Counted from the stretch's first letter, positions 35,787-49,917 are shown. The stretch is DNA of 64,000 bases from Solen grandis (GCA_021229015.1 CM037777.1:69602840-69666839), one strand, 5' to 3'. Notes: generated from the sequence alone by a model not told the origin. Made by a program: numbers and translations.

Positions 35787-36074
35787 GTTTGTTTACTTAT
35801 TAGGTTTTATGTCCAGCGACAGTATTTCAAACATTTGGAAACTATGTCTGCTTGAGACAGATATAGTGCTGCCACACTGCAGTATCCGATCACGCTGTAG
35901 ACATATGGCATGATATCACACCCAGTCGCATTATCCTAACACCGGACCAACCAGTCCCGGAACTACCCTTATATACTGAGCTCGAAGCATAGGAGTAGTT
36001 GTACCAGTACCATTTCTATGACTTTTGTATGTCGCGGCCGAGGATCGAACCCACGACATCCCGATTCCGGGGCG
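35787..36074 (-). repeat. SINE family A, near full-length
   Basis: The head on the minus strand is at the high-coordinate end ('gtcgtgggttcgatcctcgg' is the complement of 36038-36057). The body includes 'cagatatagtgctgccacac' and 'gcatgatatcacacccagtc'. One of four same-orientation copies within 2.5 kb. Confidence 0.8.
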
Positions 36075-36437
36075 TTTCTTTTAATGATGTCGTATTTATT
36101 TCGCTTTGACTTGCGTAAATAAGGTGGTAACAAAAAATATAGAAATATGTTTTAATGGACTGCTTATGGTAAGCACATTTCTCCCCTCACACCCTCTCCC
36201 TCTCTCTCTCTCTCTTTATTCCATACAGTTTACAAAATATACATAAATTCGTGTATTTCCATCAAAAGGAAGCAAATATAAAACAACACACTCTCACTTT
36301 TTATCTATGTCTGGTATATTTTGATTCGATTTATTTAATATAGGTTAATTGAAATTAATATCTAATATTAAAAATGATTCGAAGTCGTGACCTTCCCTTA
36401 CAGAAGCTGCGTAATGAAAGTATATCAGTTGATATAT

Positions 36438-36628
36438 ATGGGCTGTGTTTGTTGGGATTTACGTCCCTGCAACAATATTTCAGTCATTTGGAGACGATGT
36501 CTACTTGAGATAGATATAGTGCTGCCACACTGCAGTATCACGCCGTGGACTTGTGGCATGATACCACACTCAGTCACATTATCCTGACACCGGGCCAACT
36601 AGTCCTGCAACTACCCACATATGCAGCA
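36438..36628 (-). repeat. SINE family A, head-truncated
   Basis: Body matching the 35787 copy ('tgctgccacactgcagtatc', 'caccgggccaactagtcctg'), ending near 'actacccacatatgcag' with the tRNA-like head missing. Confidence 0.75.
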
Positions 36629-37039
36629 CGAATTTGTATACATTTATTTATAGGAAATTTCAAAAGATGAAATCCAGACAATGAAGGTTCAAACATCTCC
36701 GAATTAAGTAACTTACTTGCGCATTTAGTTTTTTTTCTTTCTTTCACATTTCAATTTAGTAATGCAGTCATATTTAAATAAACATAACAGCACTATGTGA
36801 TAAGGCAGAAAACTTAATTTGGATCTATATCTCAAAAGAAGGGAAATTTAAGAGTTTAAAAGTAGCCCCGAAATAGTTTCGATACAGAATTTGTGTGCTA
36901 CCACAGAAAACTTTCAAACAACCTAGCTAAACAATCTAAAAATTGGAGCAACGGAAATGTAAATGGTTATATTTTAACACAAACATTTAAATATATATAT
37001 TTAATTCCATTTCATACTTCAATGACTTCATACTTCAAG

Positions 37040-37300
37040 TGTGTTTGACATCCCGCCGAAAGAACTTCAGTCAATTTAGGGACTATGTCTGTTTGAGACA
37101 GACAAAGCGCTGCCGCACTGCAGTATTCAGTTACATTACCAACCACTCCTGGAACTACCCTTATATGCTGAGCACCAAGAAAGGGAGCTATACCAATACA
37201 TTCTTACGACTTTGGTATATCGCGGACGGGGATCGAACTAACGACCCCACCCCACCCGATTTCGGGGCGGATGCTCTAATCACTCGCCCACCGGGACCGA
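37040..37300 (-). repeat. SINE family A, internally deleted
   Basis: It contains 'cgctgccgcactgcagtatt', then jumps to 'ccaaccactcctggaactac'. The tRNA-like head is intact at the high-coordinate end ('gctctaatcactcgcccacc'). Confidence 0.75.
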
Positions 37301-37987
37301 TAAATATCAAATTATATGTAAATAGTATCAACTACAGGGTAGGGAGTATTCATAATTTAACATGTATAACAGAAGCGGAAAAAGTGAACTTCTGCCGGTA
37401 TATGAATCAGCACGCATGGTGTTGCTTGAATTTATAAAGCATGCTTTTCTTGTAACCAAGGACAATGGAAGACAACCAAGCACTTTGCCACAAAAATAAA
37501 TAACACCAAGCAAAATGACTATGTCATCAAACATAATGACAAAGACACTAAGCATGATGTAAATTTTGCTTAAATATCATTCCATAGATGCGTCGGAATA
37601 GACACAGACATATGCGGCACAGGTTTGTGAACGTGTCTATGGAATAGAGCAGCGTACGAACTTATCGATATATTTGGTTTACGTTGTTGGTAACATTTAA
37701 CACTACTGTAAGAGCCCGACGACAATTTCGACAATTAATGCAATTTTGAATTGATTTTTCGCTTTTATCTTTCTCCTCCACCTTTTTTCTCTCGTTCTTT
37801 TTCTCTCAATGCCTTTTATATGTATATGTGACTTCACTGACTTTGAATAATGCCATTTCAAACTTGATCTAAATAACTATGTGTTATGTGTTATTCATAT
37901 CCCCATTTTAAATGAAAACATACCGAAAAAAGTGTTGAACCAAAGACTTATATATAGGTTTTTGGTTGAACTGAAAAGTGTTTCAAG

Positions 37988-38275
37988 AACTGACAGTATT
38001 TCAGTCATTTGGATACGATGTCTTTTTGAGACAGATATAGTGCTGCCACACTGCAGTATCACGCCGTAGACATGTGGCATAATACCACAACCCAGCCACA
38101 TTATCCCGACACCGGGCCAACTGCCAACAGCCTGGAACTACCCTTATATACTGAGCGCCAAGCAAGGAAGCTATCAGTACCCTTTTTTACGACTCTCGTG
38201 TATATGTCGCGGCCGGGGATCGAGCCCGCGACCTCCCACTCCCAAGGCGAACGTTCTAACCACTCGGCCAAAGGT
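37988..38275 (-). repeat. SINE family A, near full-length
   Basis: Full body and head: 'gtgctgccacactgcagtat', 'gaccggccggggatcg'-type sequence near 38210, and 'cgttctaaccactcggccaa' as the complement of box A. Confidence 0.8.
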
Positions 38276-38631
38276 TTGGATCTACAGCATTTAAACTTCT
38301 TTCATAAAATGTTTTCGCTTGTTGAATGGAACGACATACAAAATTCAGCTGTGTTACACGCTCTCATTGGAGTTGTTTAGTTCACTGAGATAAAATGGAC
38401 AAGTTATTCCTGGCAAAAAGCACATAATTTTGAAATATATGCGGGTTTATATTGTATCTGTATTATATATAATATATTGGTACCCAGTGGAGACCAAACA
38501 AAACTTCCTTAGAACTTTGATATTTTCGACGTAGTAAGACCAATTCGGCATACATATTCTGGATACGTTGAGACTCCTCTAAATACACACAAGTTTCAAC
38601 TTCGTCTTATTATTTCTTTTTAGCGTGATCA

Positions 38632-38880
38632 CACATGTTTTGCTGTCACATGTCGGGTATTCACGTGGTGTGTAGTCACATGCCATGTGTCACATGTTGT
38701 GTAGTCACATGTCATGTGTCACATGTTGTGCTGTCACGTGTCGGGTAGTCATAAGTTGTGTAGTCATATGTCGGGTAGCAACATGTTGTGAAGTCACATG
38801 TTGTGCAGTCACGTCATGTTACACATATTGTGTAGTCACATGTCGGGTAGTTACATGCTGTGTAGCCACATGCCATTCTC
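38632..38880. repeat. Short-period minisatellite (~15 bp)
   Basis: Repeated 'gtagtcacatgtcgg' and 'tcacatgttgtgtag' variants. The Cys/Val-rich open frames here are products of the repeat. Confidence 0.9.
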
Positions 38881-41800
38881 ATGCTACTGTTCCACACATA
38901 GATCTACCACGAATTCGACAAATTGCTACGAATTGATACGCAGAGCGACTGTATGGAGTATCAACAATAGCTGTCGATAGCTAGATGAACGGAGAAGAAC
39001 CCCCGCCCCCGGGTGGTGGGTTACACAGTGGCTGACACCAGCTAGAAGTCCAGAATATGGTCACCACAAGAGATTGATGCGGTAGCTGAAGGTGTAAGAT
39101 GAGAATTGTCAGTTTTATAGGAATGCTACCCAACATGTTTGATGAGCAACTTAACAGGATTAGTTTGTCATCCAGAGGAGGGACGCCCACACGAAACTAA
39201 TCCAAGATGCCAGAATAAAGCTGGCTACCGGAGACCGGCATCACGCACTCCAGTATGACACCGAATGCCTACGAAATGATTACGATTCAGTCACGATGCC
39301 CAAGAAGGCACTAATTTGTTCTGAATTAACTACGATATTTTGGAGTCGGGAGTTCTTGGCCAAAATTTTGAACAACTCAGTTATGAATCCGAAAATCTGT
39401 TTAATCGTCCTTATTTGTTCTGATAACTCACAACAACACTAACTCATTGAAGTAATCGTGGCGATTCGTGGTCTGTTTGATATTAAGTAGCATTACCCAA
39501 GGTACACGGTCAGAGAAGCCATTATAAACGTGCAGGAAATTTGCATCACAATAAGTCCTACAAAGCCGGACGTCAAATTTTAAATCATGAAATGATTTAT
39601 CAAAATTATTTGAATCTCAAGACAACACAACACAAACTCATTGAAGACATTGTATGAAATCCGAATACATATTAATTATGAAAAGCTCATAATTAAGATG
39701 ATATGCCAAATACATTCACTTAAGAATAATTAAAATAATCACAAGTAAAAAAATAGACAATTTCTTGCTCTAATCTCCTATATATAGCGCAACTATAAAC
39801 GAATTATATCAGCATTGAATACATACGTTTTTTCTGTTTAGGAGTATCGAAACAATGCACGTTCTTCATCTTTGTTACAGAACCGGTCATGATGCACGCC
39901 TTGGGTTTTCTTTTTAAATGAAGTATTTAGGGCGTTTATCAGACTTAAGACTGAAAATCTCTCTTTTTAAGATTTTTTGACACCACAACCCCCCAAAAAA
40001 AACAACAACAACAACAACAACAAAACAAAAAAAAAAAAACAAAAACAACAACAACATGAAACATATTTGAATTGTCCATTCTTTCTTTTGTTAAAGTAAT
40101 ATAGACAGTGCCCGAACTGGAACTCTGCATAGTTGTTTCATGAAAACAGTGGCGAATATTATCACTGGACTGAAAATAACTCATTAGATTGATACTGCAC
40201 TGTATTCCATATAATGTACTGAAATAACAAAGGGTTACATAAAATTTTTAATTATAATATAGTAATTCTTAAATATGTCGGATATTTATCTAAATATATG
40301 CTTATTCTTTCTAAAATTACATAACGTGTAAATATGTATATTGTTTGATATATATAAATCAATGGGCACCATTTTTTTTATATATCAGAGTAAGATCAAG
40401 AAGGGAGCTGGGAATAGGATATGCATGCTTTTCTGGGATATGCTGAAATGTTTTGTGTGTGTGTGTGTGTGTGACCTGCAGTAAGCTTTAAGCAGAGGTG
40501 ACACATAGGGATCACTTTTCCGTCGTCTGTCCATCACAATTTTTCTGTCATGCTTTTCCGTCACGATTCAGCAGGTGACACATGTGTTCCAAAGAACACC
40601 TTTTTTTTCAGGATCAAAATTAACATTTTCCTAACAATCGTGAAATCACCGGACACCGTTATTTCCAAATCAAGGATAAAGACCGAGAAGGAAGCAGGAA
40701 ATATGCATATCATTCCTAAATGTTTTTAGGTATATGCTACCCTTTGTGTGGCTTATAATTTATTTACATTTTCGTTTGTATGTATGTATGTATGTATGTA
40801 TGCAAGCTAATAACAGATGGAAGAAGTTCCAGCGTTCACATTGACACCCGACCGGGTTGTACCAATTAACTCAACCACATCGGTTAGTTTAAACTCATGT
40901 ATTTTACGACTCACATTAATCTTTCTCGACGGTTCCTGGGTTGGACCAGTACTTTGCGCATGGGAGTCATGAAGCCTTGCCCTAAACGGGGTTCAAACCC
41001 ACAACCATCGGATCCGCAGTCAGGTACATTTACCACTGTAACACGGCGCCCTTCACATCGGTAGAATATCATGTAAGTCACCCTAGGTATCTATAATTTA
41101 TGCGCATGTGTATCCTATCGTATATTGAGATGATATACCTTGTAAGGAATGCAATCCTGTGTGAAAAAAAGCCCCCCCCCCAAAAAAAAACAACAACAAA
41201 AAAACAAACAAAAACAAACAAAAAAAACAAAACAACAACAACAAACAAACAACAACAACAAAAAAACCCACAAAAAACAACAGCAACAAAAAACAAAGCA
41301 GAAACGACTTTTTGTCCGAATATATGTTTTAATCATCAAAACATTCAGTACAAGGCACGCTTATGTAGTAACATCAGTTATAGTAAAACATACATGCAAC
41401 ATTTTATTTAATAAATCACAACACACTTAGAACCAATGGTTTAATTTAGTGAGCTTACCGAAGGACTTACCTACAAGACAGGTTTTTAAGATGTAGATCA
41501 TTATATCACTCGGGAGTTCTATCAAAGTCAAAACCGTGGTTAAACCTCTAGTAGACAAAATGGATTTTATGGGGAACATTTCTGACCCGGTCTTTATCTT
41601 CTTATACACTTTTTTTTCTTACTTGTATTTGTTTGTAACCGATTCATTATCCTTCTCATTGGGCTGGCAAGTTTGCTTCCTCCGTGATATACTGACTTGT
41701 TTGATAAAGATTTGTTCATTGTTAGGCAATTTACGAAATATGAGCACAAAATAAAACTTCACACATACATGTATTCAATTTGGTGATTTAAATGATAATC

Positions 41801-42200
41801 AAAATAACGCACGATTAATTCATTCTGAATAAATAAAACAGGCAATGGTAGGGAACTCCGGCAGCAAGACTCTTATGTCATGTATATTCATGCGTTTTCA
41901 ACGATTCGAAAGTTATTGTAAATACAACTTTGGTTATTTGCCATCTTTTCTTCCAATACATATATACACCTGAGAAAAGGTAAGCATCCCCAATATCTTT
42001 TACAGTGTTTCCAGTATTACTTGTTCTCCTGAAAACTTTGATTAAAAATCTCAGGAAAAATGGTACACTATGCAACATGATCACTGTGACTAACATATCA
42101 AGGCCGAGTAATTAATACCAAAAGTATATTCAAGGTGTATCTTTCTCACTTAAAATAGCACCGGTTTAAATACGGACCTGCAGATTTCATAACATTTCTT
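38881..42200. other. Gene-poor region with low-complexity tracts
   Basis: Holds A/C-rich tracts (about 39990-40050 and 41165-41295), a GT run (40454-40473), a TATG run (about 40778-40804), and a minus-strand family B SINE at 40915-41050. No gene supported. The stretch 38960-39420 is less AT-rich but has no recognisable frame. Confidence 0.45.
40915..41050 (-). repeat. tRNA-derived SINE (family B)
   Basis: The minus strand reads 'gttacagtggtaaatgtacc' and 'gtgggtttgaaccccg', then 'gcaaagtactggtccaaccc', the same layout as 31379-31560. Confidence 0.75.
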
Positions 42201-42289
42201 TAGTTACATTTTTTGTGCAAAAATTTCAATTTGATAGTGTTAATCAAATTTGTACCTTAATAAGTCAACACACGGTGAACCTCTCAGGT

Positions 42290-42518
42290 ACTCGAACAGA
42301 CGTCAATTTTGATGAATGTTCAGCTGTCGCCATCCACGATGAAGGGCTTCTCCCAGTTTGTGCAGATTCTGTGAAGGAGGTACCATTTCCTGTATTCGAC
42401 ACCCAGGAATGGCACAGATATGCTCCAGCGGATTAATATCCGGGCTGCAATGTCTCAAATGCGTTACGTTGGAGATAGACCGGTTAGGGCAGTCATTCGT
42501 TCACGTGGAGGGTTCACC
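42290..42518. pseudogene. Tc1-like transposase relic with internal inversion
   Basis: The minus strand at about 42310-42445 encodes 'SPDINPLEHICAIPGCRIQE' and 'NLHKLGEALHRGWRQL', the region after the catalytic SPD-NPIEH motif. The plus strand at about 42425-42515 encodes 'MSQMRYVGDRPVRAVIRSRG' then GFTRY-stop, the family's C-terminal end. The two pieces are in opposite orientation and meet at a near-palindrome 'ggattaatatccg'. Confidence 0.6.
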
Positions 42519-42599
42519 CGGTATTGACCAATTCAGGCACAAAATTGTAATACATGTGCACAGATATTTTAATTTAGAATGTGTTTTGTCATATTGAAT

Positions 42600-43951
42600 T
42601 TAAGATACATGTATATACACCACAACCTTGCTTATTTTCTGAATAAATGTTGTGTAAGGAGAATTTTATTGGTAATAAAATTAAGAGACATATCAACATA
42701 TTTCCACTAAATTTAATATAAATACATCACAATGTTGCTTTTTCTGATTAAATAAACAGCATATCTAGATTTATGTATTTACCAAGTTCATACACAATAC
42801 AAATACTGTATAGCTAATGTTTCACATTAATAGAAATAAAGTTAGAAATATTTATCCAAATTCTCTCTCTCCAACTCACTCACTCATTCACATAAACGCA
42901 CACAAAGTTGCAGTGTGTATCAGAAACAAACAATAGCTATAAATGACATAAAGAATGATATTTCTGCTTAAAGCAATCCACATAAATATATAATATAAAT
43001 AAAAATGTCAGCTCTGAGAAAAGCCATAGCATCTTTTCTAAATTTCTGTTTGTACATTTCTCTGGATAAAATATATTAATTACGTAAAATAATAAAACTT
43101 GAGATATTGTGATGAATATATTAATCTACAAAACAGCAAGGAATCAAAATACGCATCAGAAAGAATTGAATATTTTCGTCTAAATTTACGACACAGATAT
43201 TACTTTGTAAATGACCCTGCTGTTATTTTATTTAAAACCATGAAACTTAATATTAACTCTTTTTTTTTCGAAAACTGACTAGCTATTTGAGCGATAAAAC
43301 TGGTTATATATAATCCGTATTGGTACACCTCAAGTAATGGCAAAGTCAATGACCATTGTTAATTACAAATTATATACGAGTATATAAACATTTAACCCTA
43401 ACCCCAAACTGAAAAGCATATGACACGCGAGAGTAAGTCACTAGTGTAACCTATTTTTAACCATTTTAATTATGAAATCATATGCTATATAGCAGAAAAT
43501 GAAAAAAACAAACAGTTTGCTCCTTGCTAAATTGTGTTTTAAAATAAAATCTAGCCTTATGTCAAAAAAAGTATATCAACAATTCTGTACTTTTTCATTC
43601 TTAAGCTATCTGAGTCATAGGATTATTTGAATATCTCTAAAGAGCACTAAATCATTAAGACTTATTTACTCGTATTGTTTTTGATTTGTTAAAATAATCT
43701 TCCCTACTGTCATTTTTTTTCAAACAATCTCCAATGTTTAATAAAAAGTCTATGACTGTGTCTATGTCTATGTTTAAACCTTGACATTTGGCTATCCATA
43801 GCCACAACGAACAAAGTAATGTACCATGCAGATAGCAGGTTTAAAAATAAAGCCTTCAAGTAAAATATGCAAGAATTTAAGCAAATATTGCTTTTCAATA
43901 TTTTGCTGCAAATGCTTTTACTTAACAAAAACATCTTGCTTCAAAGGTCAT
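42600..43951. other. AT-rich region downstream of gene 3
   Basis: No supported gene. It should include the 3' UTR of the minus-strand MIEAP-like gene ending at 43952. Confidence 0.4.
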
Positions 43952-44243
43952 TTATTTCATCCCTTGCGCTGTGCCTTTGCCCAACAGAGGCCCGTTTTCA
44001 TGAAGAAACATGGGAGGCCAGACAATGTAGTCCATCTTCGGTCCGGCTCTTGGTGTACTCTCGGTAGGTTGTCTTGTCGAATTTCTGCTCTCCGCTGATG
44101 ACTTCATCGAACCTGATATACACTGGAGGATCCTGGAGACCTGTCAACCAGCATATTTTGGCGCATGACTCTAGGTAAGTTTTGACTGAAGGTTGGTCAA
44201 TCAAATTGATTCTGAAATGCTGTGCGACGTGTTCGGGAACTTC
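43952..44243 (-). CDS. SPATA18-like: Gene 3 terminal exon, MIEAP C-terminal domain with frameshift
   Basis: The acceptor is 'tgtaattacag'. The frame reads 'KICWLTGLQDPPVYIRF', 'GEQKFDKTTYREYTKS', then loses frame. One base on, it continues as 'KMDYIVWPPMFLHENGPLLG', ends 'KGTAQGMK' and stops at 43952-43954. The break is consistent with one extra C in the CC at 44045-44046. Without that base the exon would be 291 nt (97 codons with stop), in the size range of the other two terminal exons. Confidence 0.8.
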
Positions 44244-45298
44244 CTGTAATTACATGTATAACTAAATTCTTTACGGCCATACACATGATCTATATATTTC
44301 ATGTACTGGTGACGGACTTTGCTCCTCATCAACACGCTTGAGTTCGAATCCTGGATATTCACATGAAAGGGCATGGTGGCCATCTGGCTAGACATGCGTT
44401 TTTAAACAGAGTTGCTTGCAATGCTGTTCTATGGTAGCACATACATATATTGTTCATGTTAATTTAAAAACGATTTATGGAAGTCGAAACTAAATTAAAA
44501 TGTGTTACTTTAATTTAGACATATTTTATTTCAAATGAAAATATAAATGGCAAGTACATGCATATACATAAAAAGGATCGAAACGAAAGTTAAAAACTTG
44601 CCGTGTTTCGTTTCAACACACAATAAAGATATGGCCATTTCAGACAATAAGTTATTCAACGGTTGTGATGTATTTAAGGAAGATGAAGGGAATACATGTA
44701 AACTTGATGAAAAAATACTTAAGAAGAGAAATATGTGTTGATAATCGTTGCTGGAGATAAAGTGTTTAATAAACTATAATATAAGATGTAAATGCGCAGG
44801 CGAAAAAATGGCAAATCATTCGGAGATGTTTCTGGAATTTCCAGCGCAGGTAACACATATATTGATAAAAAGTGGTCTCTATGGAAGTGTTATCCGACTT
44901 GTCCAGTGTGTAAGATAGTTTGGACAATTGACTTATAGGCGTTCAAGGAGATGGTTTTGGGTTAGACTCGTTTTGAATATTTTCATATTTACCTATATTA
45001 AGTTCATGTGTATATGAAATGATGGAAATGGTTTGTTCATCTTTTTTTTGTAACGACCGTGTTCACGCAAATTTAAAACAGGTTTATAACATTGGGTTTA
45101 CTGGCATCGCTGGAAAAAAATATTCCTCGTTCATGAAATTATCTTAAATAAACAAAAGAAATGCGACATCACATTAAAAACCCCGTTCTCAAAACGCTAA
45201 ACGCTAGATATTTTTATTCCGGTACTCCAGTTCCCCTCCTATAGTACTGGCTACTCAAGCCGTCATTGCATCAAGCACTCTTTGCTCTTATTAATAAA

Positions 45299-45348
<50 letters not shown>

Positions 45349-48300
45349 CACTTCAGAAACACATAAATGTAGCTCTTATATTTAAATACATGATACATAT
45401 AAAATCATTGGGATACTAGTACAACATTACGCAAAACCTATATTGAGGGCACATTTCATAATTGGTTTGGTGTTATATTTGTTTCTGAATATAATATTTT
45501 TACTCGATATTTCAAAACCATATATCTTTGAACAACTTTCAAAAAAGATGGATATAAAACAATGCTCATACCTTTTTTATGGCCGGAAAAAAGTGAGGTG
45601 AAAGTTTCTGTCTCATCCCCGCACGGACGTCGGATTCTATTTCTTGTACAACAAGAATAGACACAGGTGCCTGTAAATACCATTTTTGAACGGAAAATTG
45701 TATGTTAATAACGTTAACAAAAACACAGGGTGAGACTGTAGCCTATTCGTATATAATTACGTACGAATATGAATATAAAATATATAGAGAATAATATGCT
45801 AAGTACTGTGCTTTTATAAAAAGTTTATAAGACGAGGTTGGGAGAATTATACTCGCTACTGACGAGGCTCTGCCTGCTTGAACATTAAATATTCATTAAC
45901 AACATCAAAACATCATTAGAGGATAGATAATTTCAAGGCCAGTGTGGGTGAAATTCTGTGTTGACAGGACCAGAGAATGTTACTTTTTTACTTTTTTTGT
46001 GGCACAGGGACAATTTCTATGGGTGCAGTTGCTCTGCCGGACTGAGGTATGCTTGAACTGCTTAAACTTTACAAACTTTTCTAGTGTTTTCAGGGAAGCT
46101 ATACAGCACTATACTTTGAAAAAATTGAATAGAGTATGGCCGGTGATTTGCATGATTTCTGTAGGGGTATATCACTGCCATTAAACTTTAGTACTAGGCG
46201 TTTCTTTGCCAAGTGATTAGTCATGCACTCCCTCGCTTTTATGCACATGCTTTTCATACCCCTCCCAGTTTCTTTGGCCCCAAAACCACTGGTCCAATTC
46301 ACTGTTTACGTTTGTTGTTCTGGGGTCTAGACAAGATGTGGTATCACTGTAATTCATATAGAGAGGGCGTTTTATTGTATATAATTTACAAAAATGAGTT
46401 GGGGTTTTGACCTCATCGGCTGTAGCAAACAATCTTGGCACCAGCTGAAAATATCCCCGTTCTATCTTTACAGGACCCAATCAAAAGGATGGAATAAGTG
46501 GAAAGATGATTTAACTAGGGATTTTGAAGGAAAAGGCCTAAAATTCAGCATGCAGACATTTTGACAGTTAATTGCAGACGACACAAGATATGACTGCATT
46601 CAATATGTATTTCAATCACTATTTTAAAATTACTGTCAAAGTCAGATTGTGGAAATGTTTCTTTTATTATGAATTAAAATAAAAATGTCAGTGTTTTTTA
46701 TTTTATTCATGTTCAGATGTCAGAGTATATAAGGATATAAGGCAACCCCTAGGGGTCTCATTTTCAAGGGATCAATTTTATTTTAGCAATTATGGTAGAC
46801 ATCCATGAGGTGACTATTTGTGCCAAAGGAAATTAAATTCTGACCATCGGTTTCAGAGGAGAAGATTTTTTAAGCTTTCATATTATTTTTCTTTCCGTTG
46901 CCATGACAACCTGAGCATCATGTTTATTTTAGCAACTTTTGTGAAAGTCTATCCAAGGATCATCCCTGTCAAGTTTAATCAAATTCTGTTCAGCGGTTTC
47001 AGAGAAGATGTTGTTTAAAGCAAATTGTTGCCGACGCATGACGATGGACGACGGGATATCCCAATAGCTCAACTTGAGCACATTGTGCTCTAGTAAGCTA
47101 AAATAGGAAGATAGAGAAAATTCCAACTAATTCTTGTATAGGATAGTAGATACTAGTCTTGGAAAGATAAATGTGAAACTTCAACCAATTTAAGAACACC
47201 TCATCAAAATCTAACCTTGTATGCAAAACATCTTTTTCCAAAACTTGGTGAAAATAACTAATTACTATTAGACAGTTTCAGGCTAAAATATCCACATGTA
47301 ATTACTATTAGACATTATCAACAGTAATGAAAGTTAATTTTTAATTAAGTGACCTTGACTTTGCCTATCAGACCCAAACAGTTTTCAAATCTTTATCTTC
47401 ACACGACCTATATATGTTTCAAACGTGATTACGATATCTCATTTCAGATTAAAAGTTATTGAATAAATTTAGTTTCGGGGACAATCTATTTTCAGTATCA
47501 ATTACATTGACCTATTAAACCCAAACAGCACATTAAATGTTTACCTCTACACAAAATATTTCTTTCAAGGTATACATGTCACACATTTGGTCACGATATG
47601 TTACTTATGACAAATGTTATTAAAGAAATTCCTTTTTGGGGGGTTAGACGAATCGACCGACAGACCAACCGACACGATGATTCCAGTATACCCCCTCAAA
47701 CATTAGTTTATATACCGTTTTACACATTCAAGGAAATAGAAAAAAATGTATTAAGATTAGCAATTCTAACATTTATTGATTTTAAACACACCATGTCGTG
47801 TTCTATTTTACCAACTTAATTGAAGTTTGTATCAACAATATATTAATAGGAGACACCAAGAAGGATACATTTATTTATATATCTAATTCCCTTGATTATA
47901 TCATCCCACCAATAGTAATTCAGTCATATGGAGACTTTGTCTACATTAGTCAAATACTGCGTTACCTAACTGCAGCATCACGCCGTAGACAAGGTCAAGG
48001 AGCATTCTCCTTACAACGGGCCAACTAGAACTACCCATATATGCTGAATGCCAAGTACGAACGATATACCAGATCCAATTTAACGACTTTGTCCGAGGCC
48101 GAGGATCGGACCTTTACATACAAATACACAGATCTAAAGATGAACATCAACAGACTTGTTCTCTCTAATCATAATTAAACTTGAAACATAACATACCACA
48201 TCGACACATTCTTTTTCTTCTTCCTCAAAGGCTTCATGTTTCTTGTTAATCTTTTCTCCAGCAGAAAGCTCGTGTGGGGCTTCTTCCTGCATCATATTAC

Positions 48301-49867
48301 ACATACCTAGTAATACATGTACATGTATATAGACGCTTTTTGAAAAGGTTGCTAAATTAATTTAATGCGTTTTATATTTAATTACAATTCATTGTCTTTA
48401 CATACAATCAAACTTGAATTTTACATTTTAAGAAGGACATACACGCATTTCAGTTCTTTAAAATAGAAAACATTATTATTAACCATATAGATTACAGATT
48501 GTTTAACAGAAGCAAATTAATTGTAATCGACACATATTTACATCCTTTGTTGAGTCCCTTTCATCCGTAGCCTTGGTCTGGTCGTGTGCTGTATTTGTAT
48601 CTGTCGAACCTGCTTTATGTTTTTCCTCCTCCGCAGCGATCTTTTAAATTATCAAAGACAAAACATGTCAGTTCTTCTTCAATCCTCAATTAAATTTCAA
48701 ACAGACAAACACAAGTATTACTGTACAAAATCCCCCCCCCCCATTTTTTTTGCGGCGGGAAATTCCCCGCCGGCAATGGTACCGTCCAAAGAAATATATG
48801 CCTCCGTGTATAAGAGATAAGAAACGTTAAACCATACAATTTTGATGCAACATTAACCAAAGTGCGTTATTTCTGCACGTAAATAAAAATGTGCAAGCTT
48901 ATTGCTACATTTAACCATCGCAATGTTTTGGACATGAAATGGAAGTAACAAAGGTCATGAAGTTAAAGTTTAACGTATTCCGGTTTCCGCAATTTTTAGA
49001 TATACGCTGAAACAATGTCAACGCTACTACGTTTTAAGGATTGTTTCGCCATCAATTTCACTCCTCACTGGGTCATATCATTAAATCATTAACTTTGTTG
49101 ACCAGTATACTTTGTTCAGTATACTTTGTCCAAAGCGTGTACGAGTAGTTATTTTCGTAACACGAACATGATCTACATGTACTTCTTTCAATAGATGAAT
49201 ATTTTAATGTACTGAGCTAACATCCAGTTTGCACATTATCAATAAAATACCGAAAATTCAGGCTATAAACATAAAAAGTGTAGTTATTGATTAATTAATC
49301 TGTCTCTGTGTACTAGGTGATTACATTCTTGATTATGCATTGTGCTAAGTTTGGCTAAAGTAAACTGTGTCGTAGTTTGTAAAGGCAAATATAATTAATA
49401 CTTAGATCTCTTTTTTCTTGTGGATTTTATTACAAATTAAAATTTTATTGAAAATGCCGTATTCTAGCATGCATTATGTTTATGTTTTTGGGAAGATTAT
49501 TGTTTTTATAAGTTAGTCAGCAAAATCATATATATGTTGTATGATATATAACTGAAATATGCAATGTGATCACTGGCATATCTGCATTTCGTAAATCAAT
49601 TTCTTATCAAATCATGTGTAAAATGGAACTTGCATTTGTTTATTTATTCTTCAATGTTATTATTAACCATATACCAACATAATAACTGTGCTGTCAGTTA
49701 GGATGAGAATGATACACGGTATTTACTTGTATTGTGTGCTTTATGCGGTATTGTATACAGTATATGATGACTCATACTTACTTAAAATCTAAAAGATGTG
49801 TATTATATAAGAGAATGCTCATGAACATTTCATCGGTGTATGTATATGGTATGTGTGTATGTATGTA

Positions 49868-49917
<50 letters not shown>

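Larger units (their letters stand above)
47022..49085. repeat. Segmental duplication copy A (2.07 kb)
   Basis: Begins 'aaattgttgccgacgcatga' and ends 'gggtcatatcattaaa'. Near-identical to 54194-56272 in the same orientation. Differences are scattered substitutions and small indels, such as about 20 bases extra in copy B near 54290. It contains a family A SINE piece (about 47915-48115) and exons alpha and beta of gene 3. Confidence 0.95.

Noticed and set aside
38632..38936. Cys/Val-rich open frame
   Set aside because: Product of a ~15-bp minisatellite.
41078..41430. Overlapping open frames rich in Gln/Lys/Thr or in Phe/Cys/Val
   Set aside because: Low-complexity A/C-rich tract read on both strands; no domain.
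47598..48028. Open frames of 73-78 codons repeated at 54788-55203
   Set aside because: Identical in the two duplication copies but with no splice signals or family match; they cover a SINE fragment and AT-rich sequence.
48759..48785. GC-rich hairpin-like 'gcggcgggaaattccccgcc' in copy A, similar in copy B
   Set aside because: Short, next to a poly-C run, intronic; no T-tract or other evidence for a functional element.
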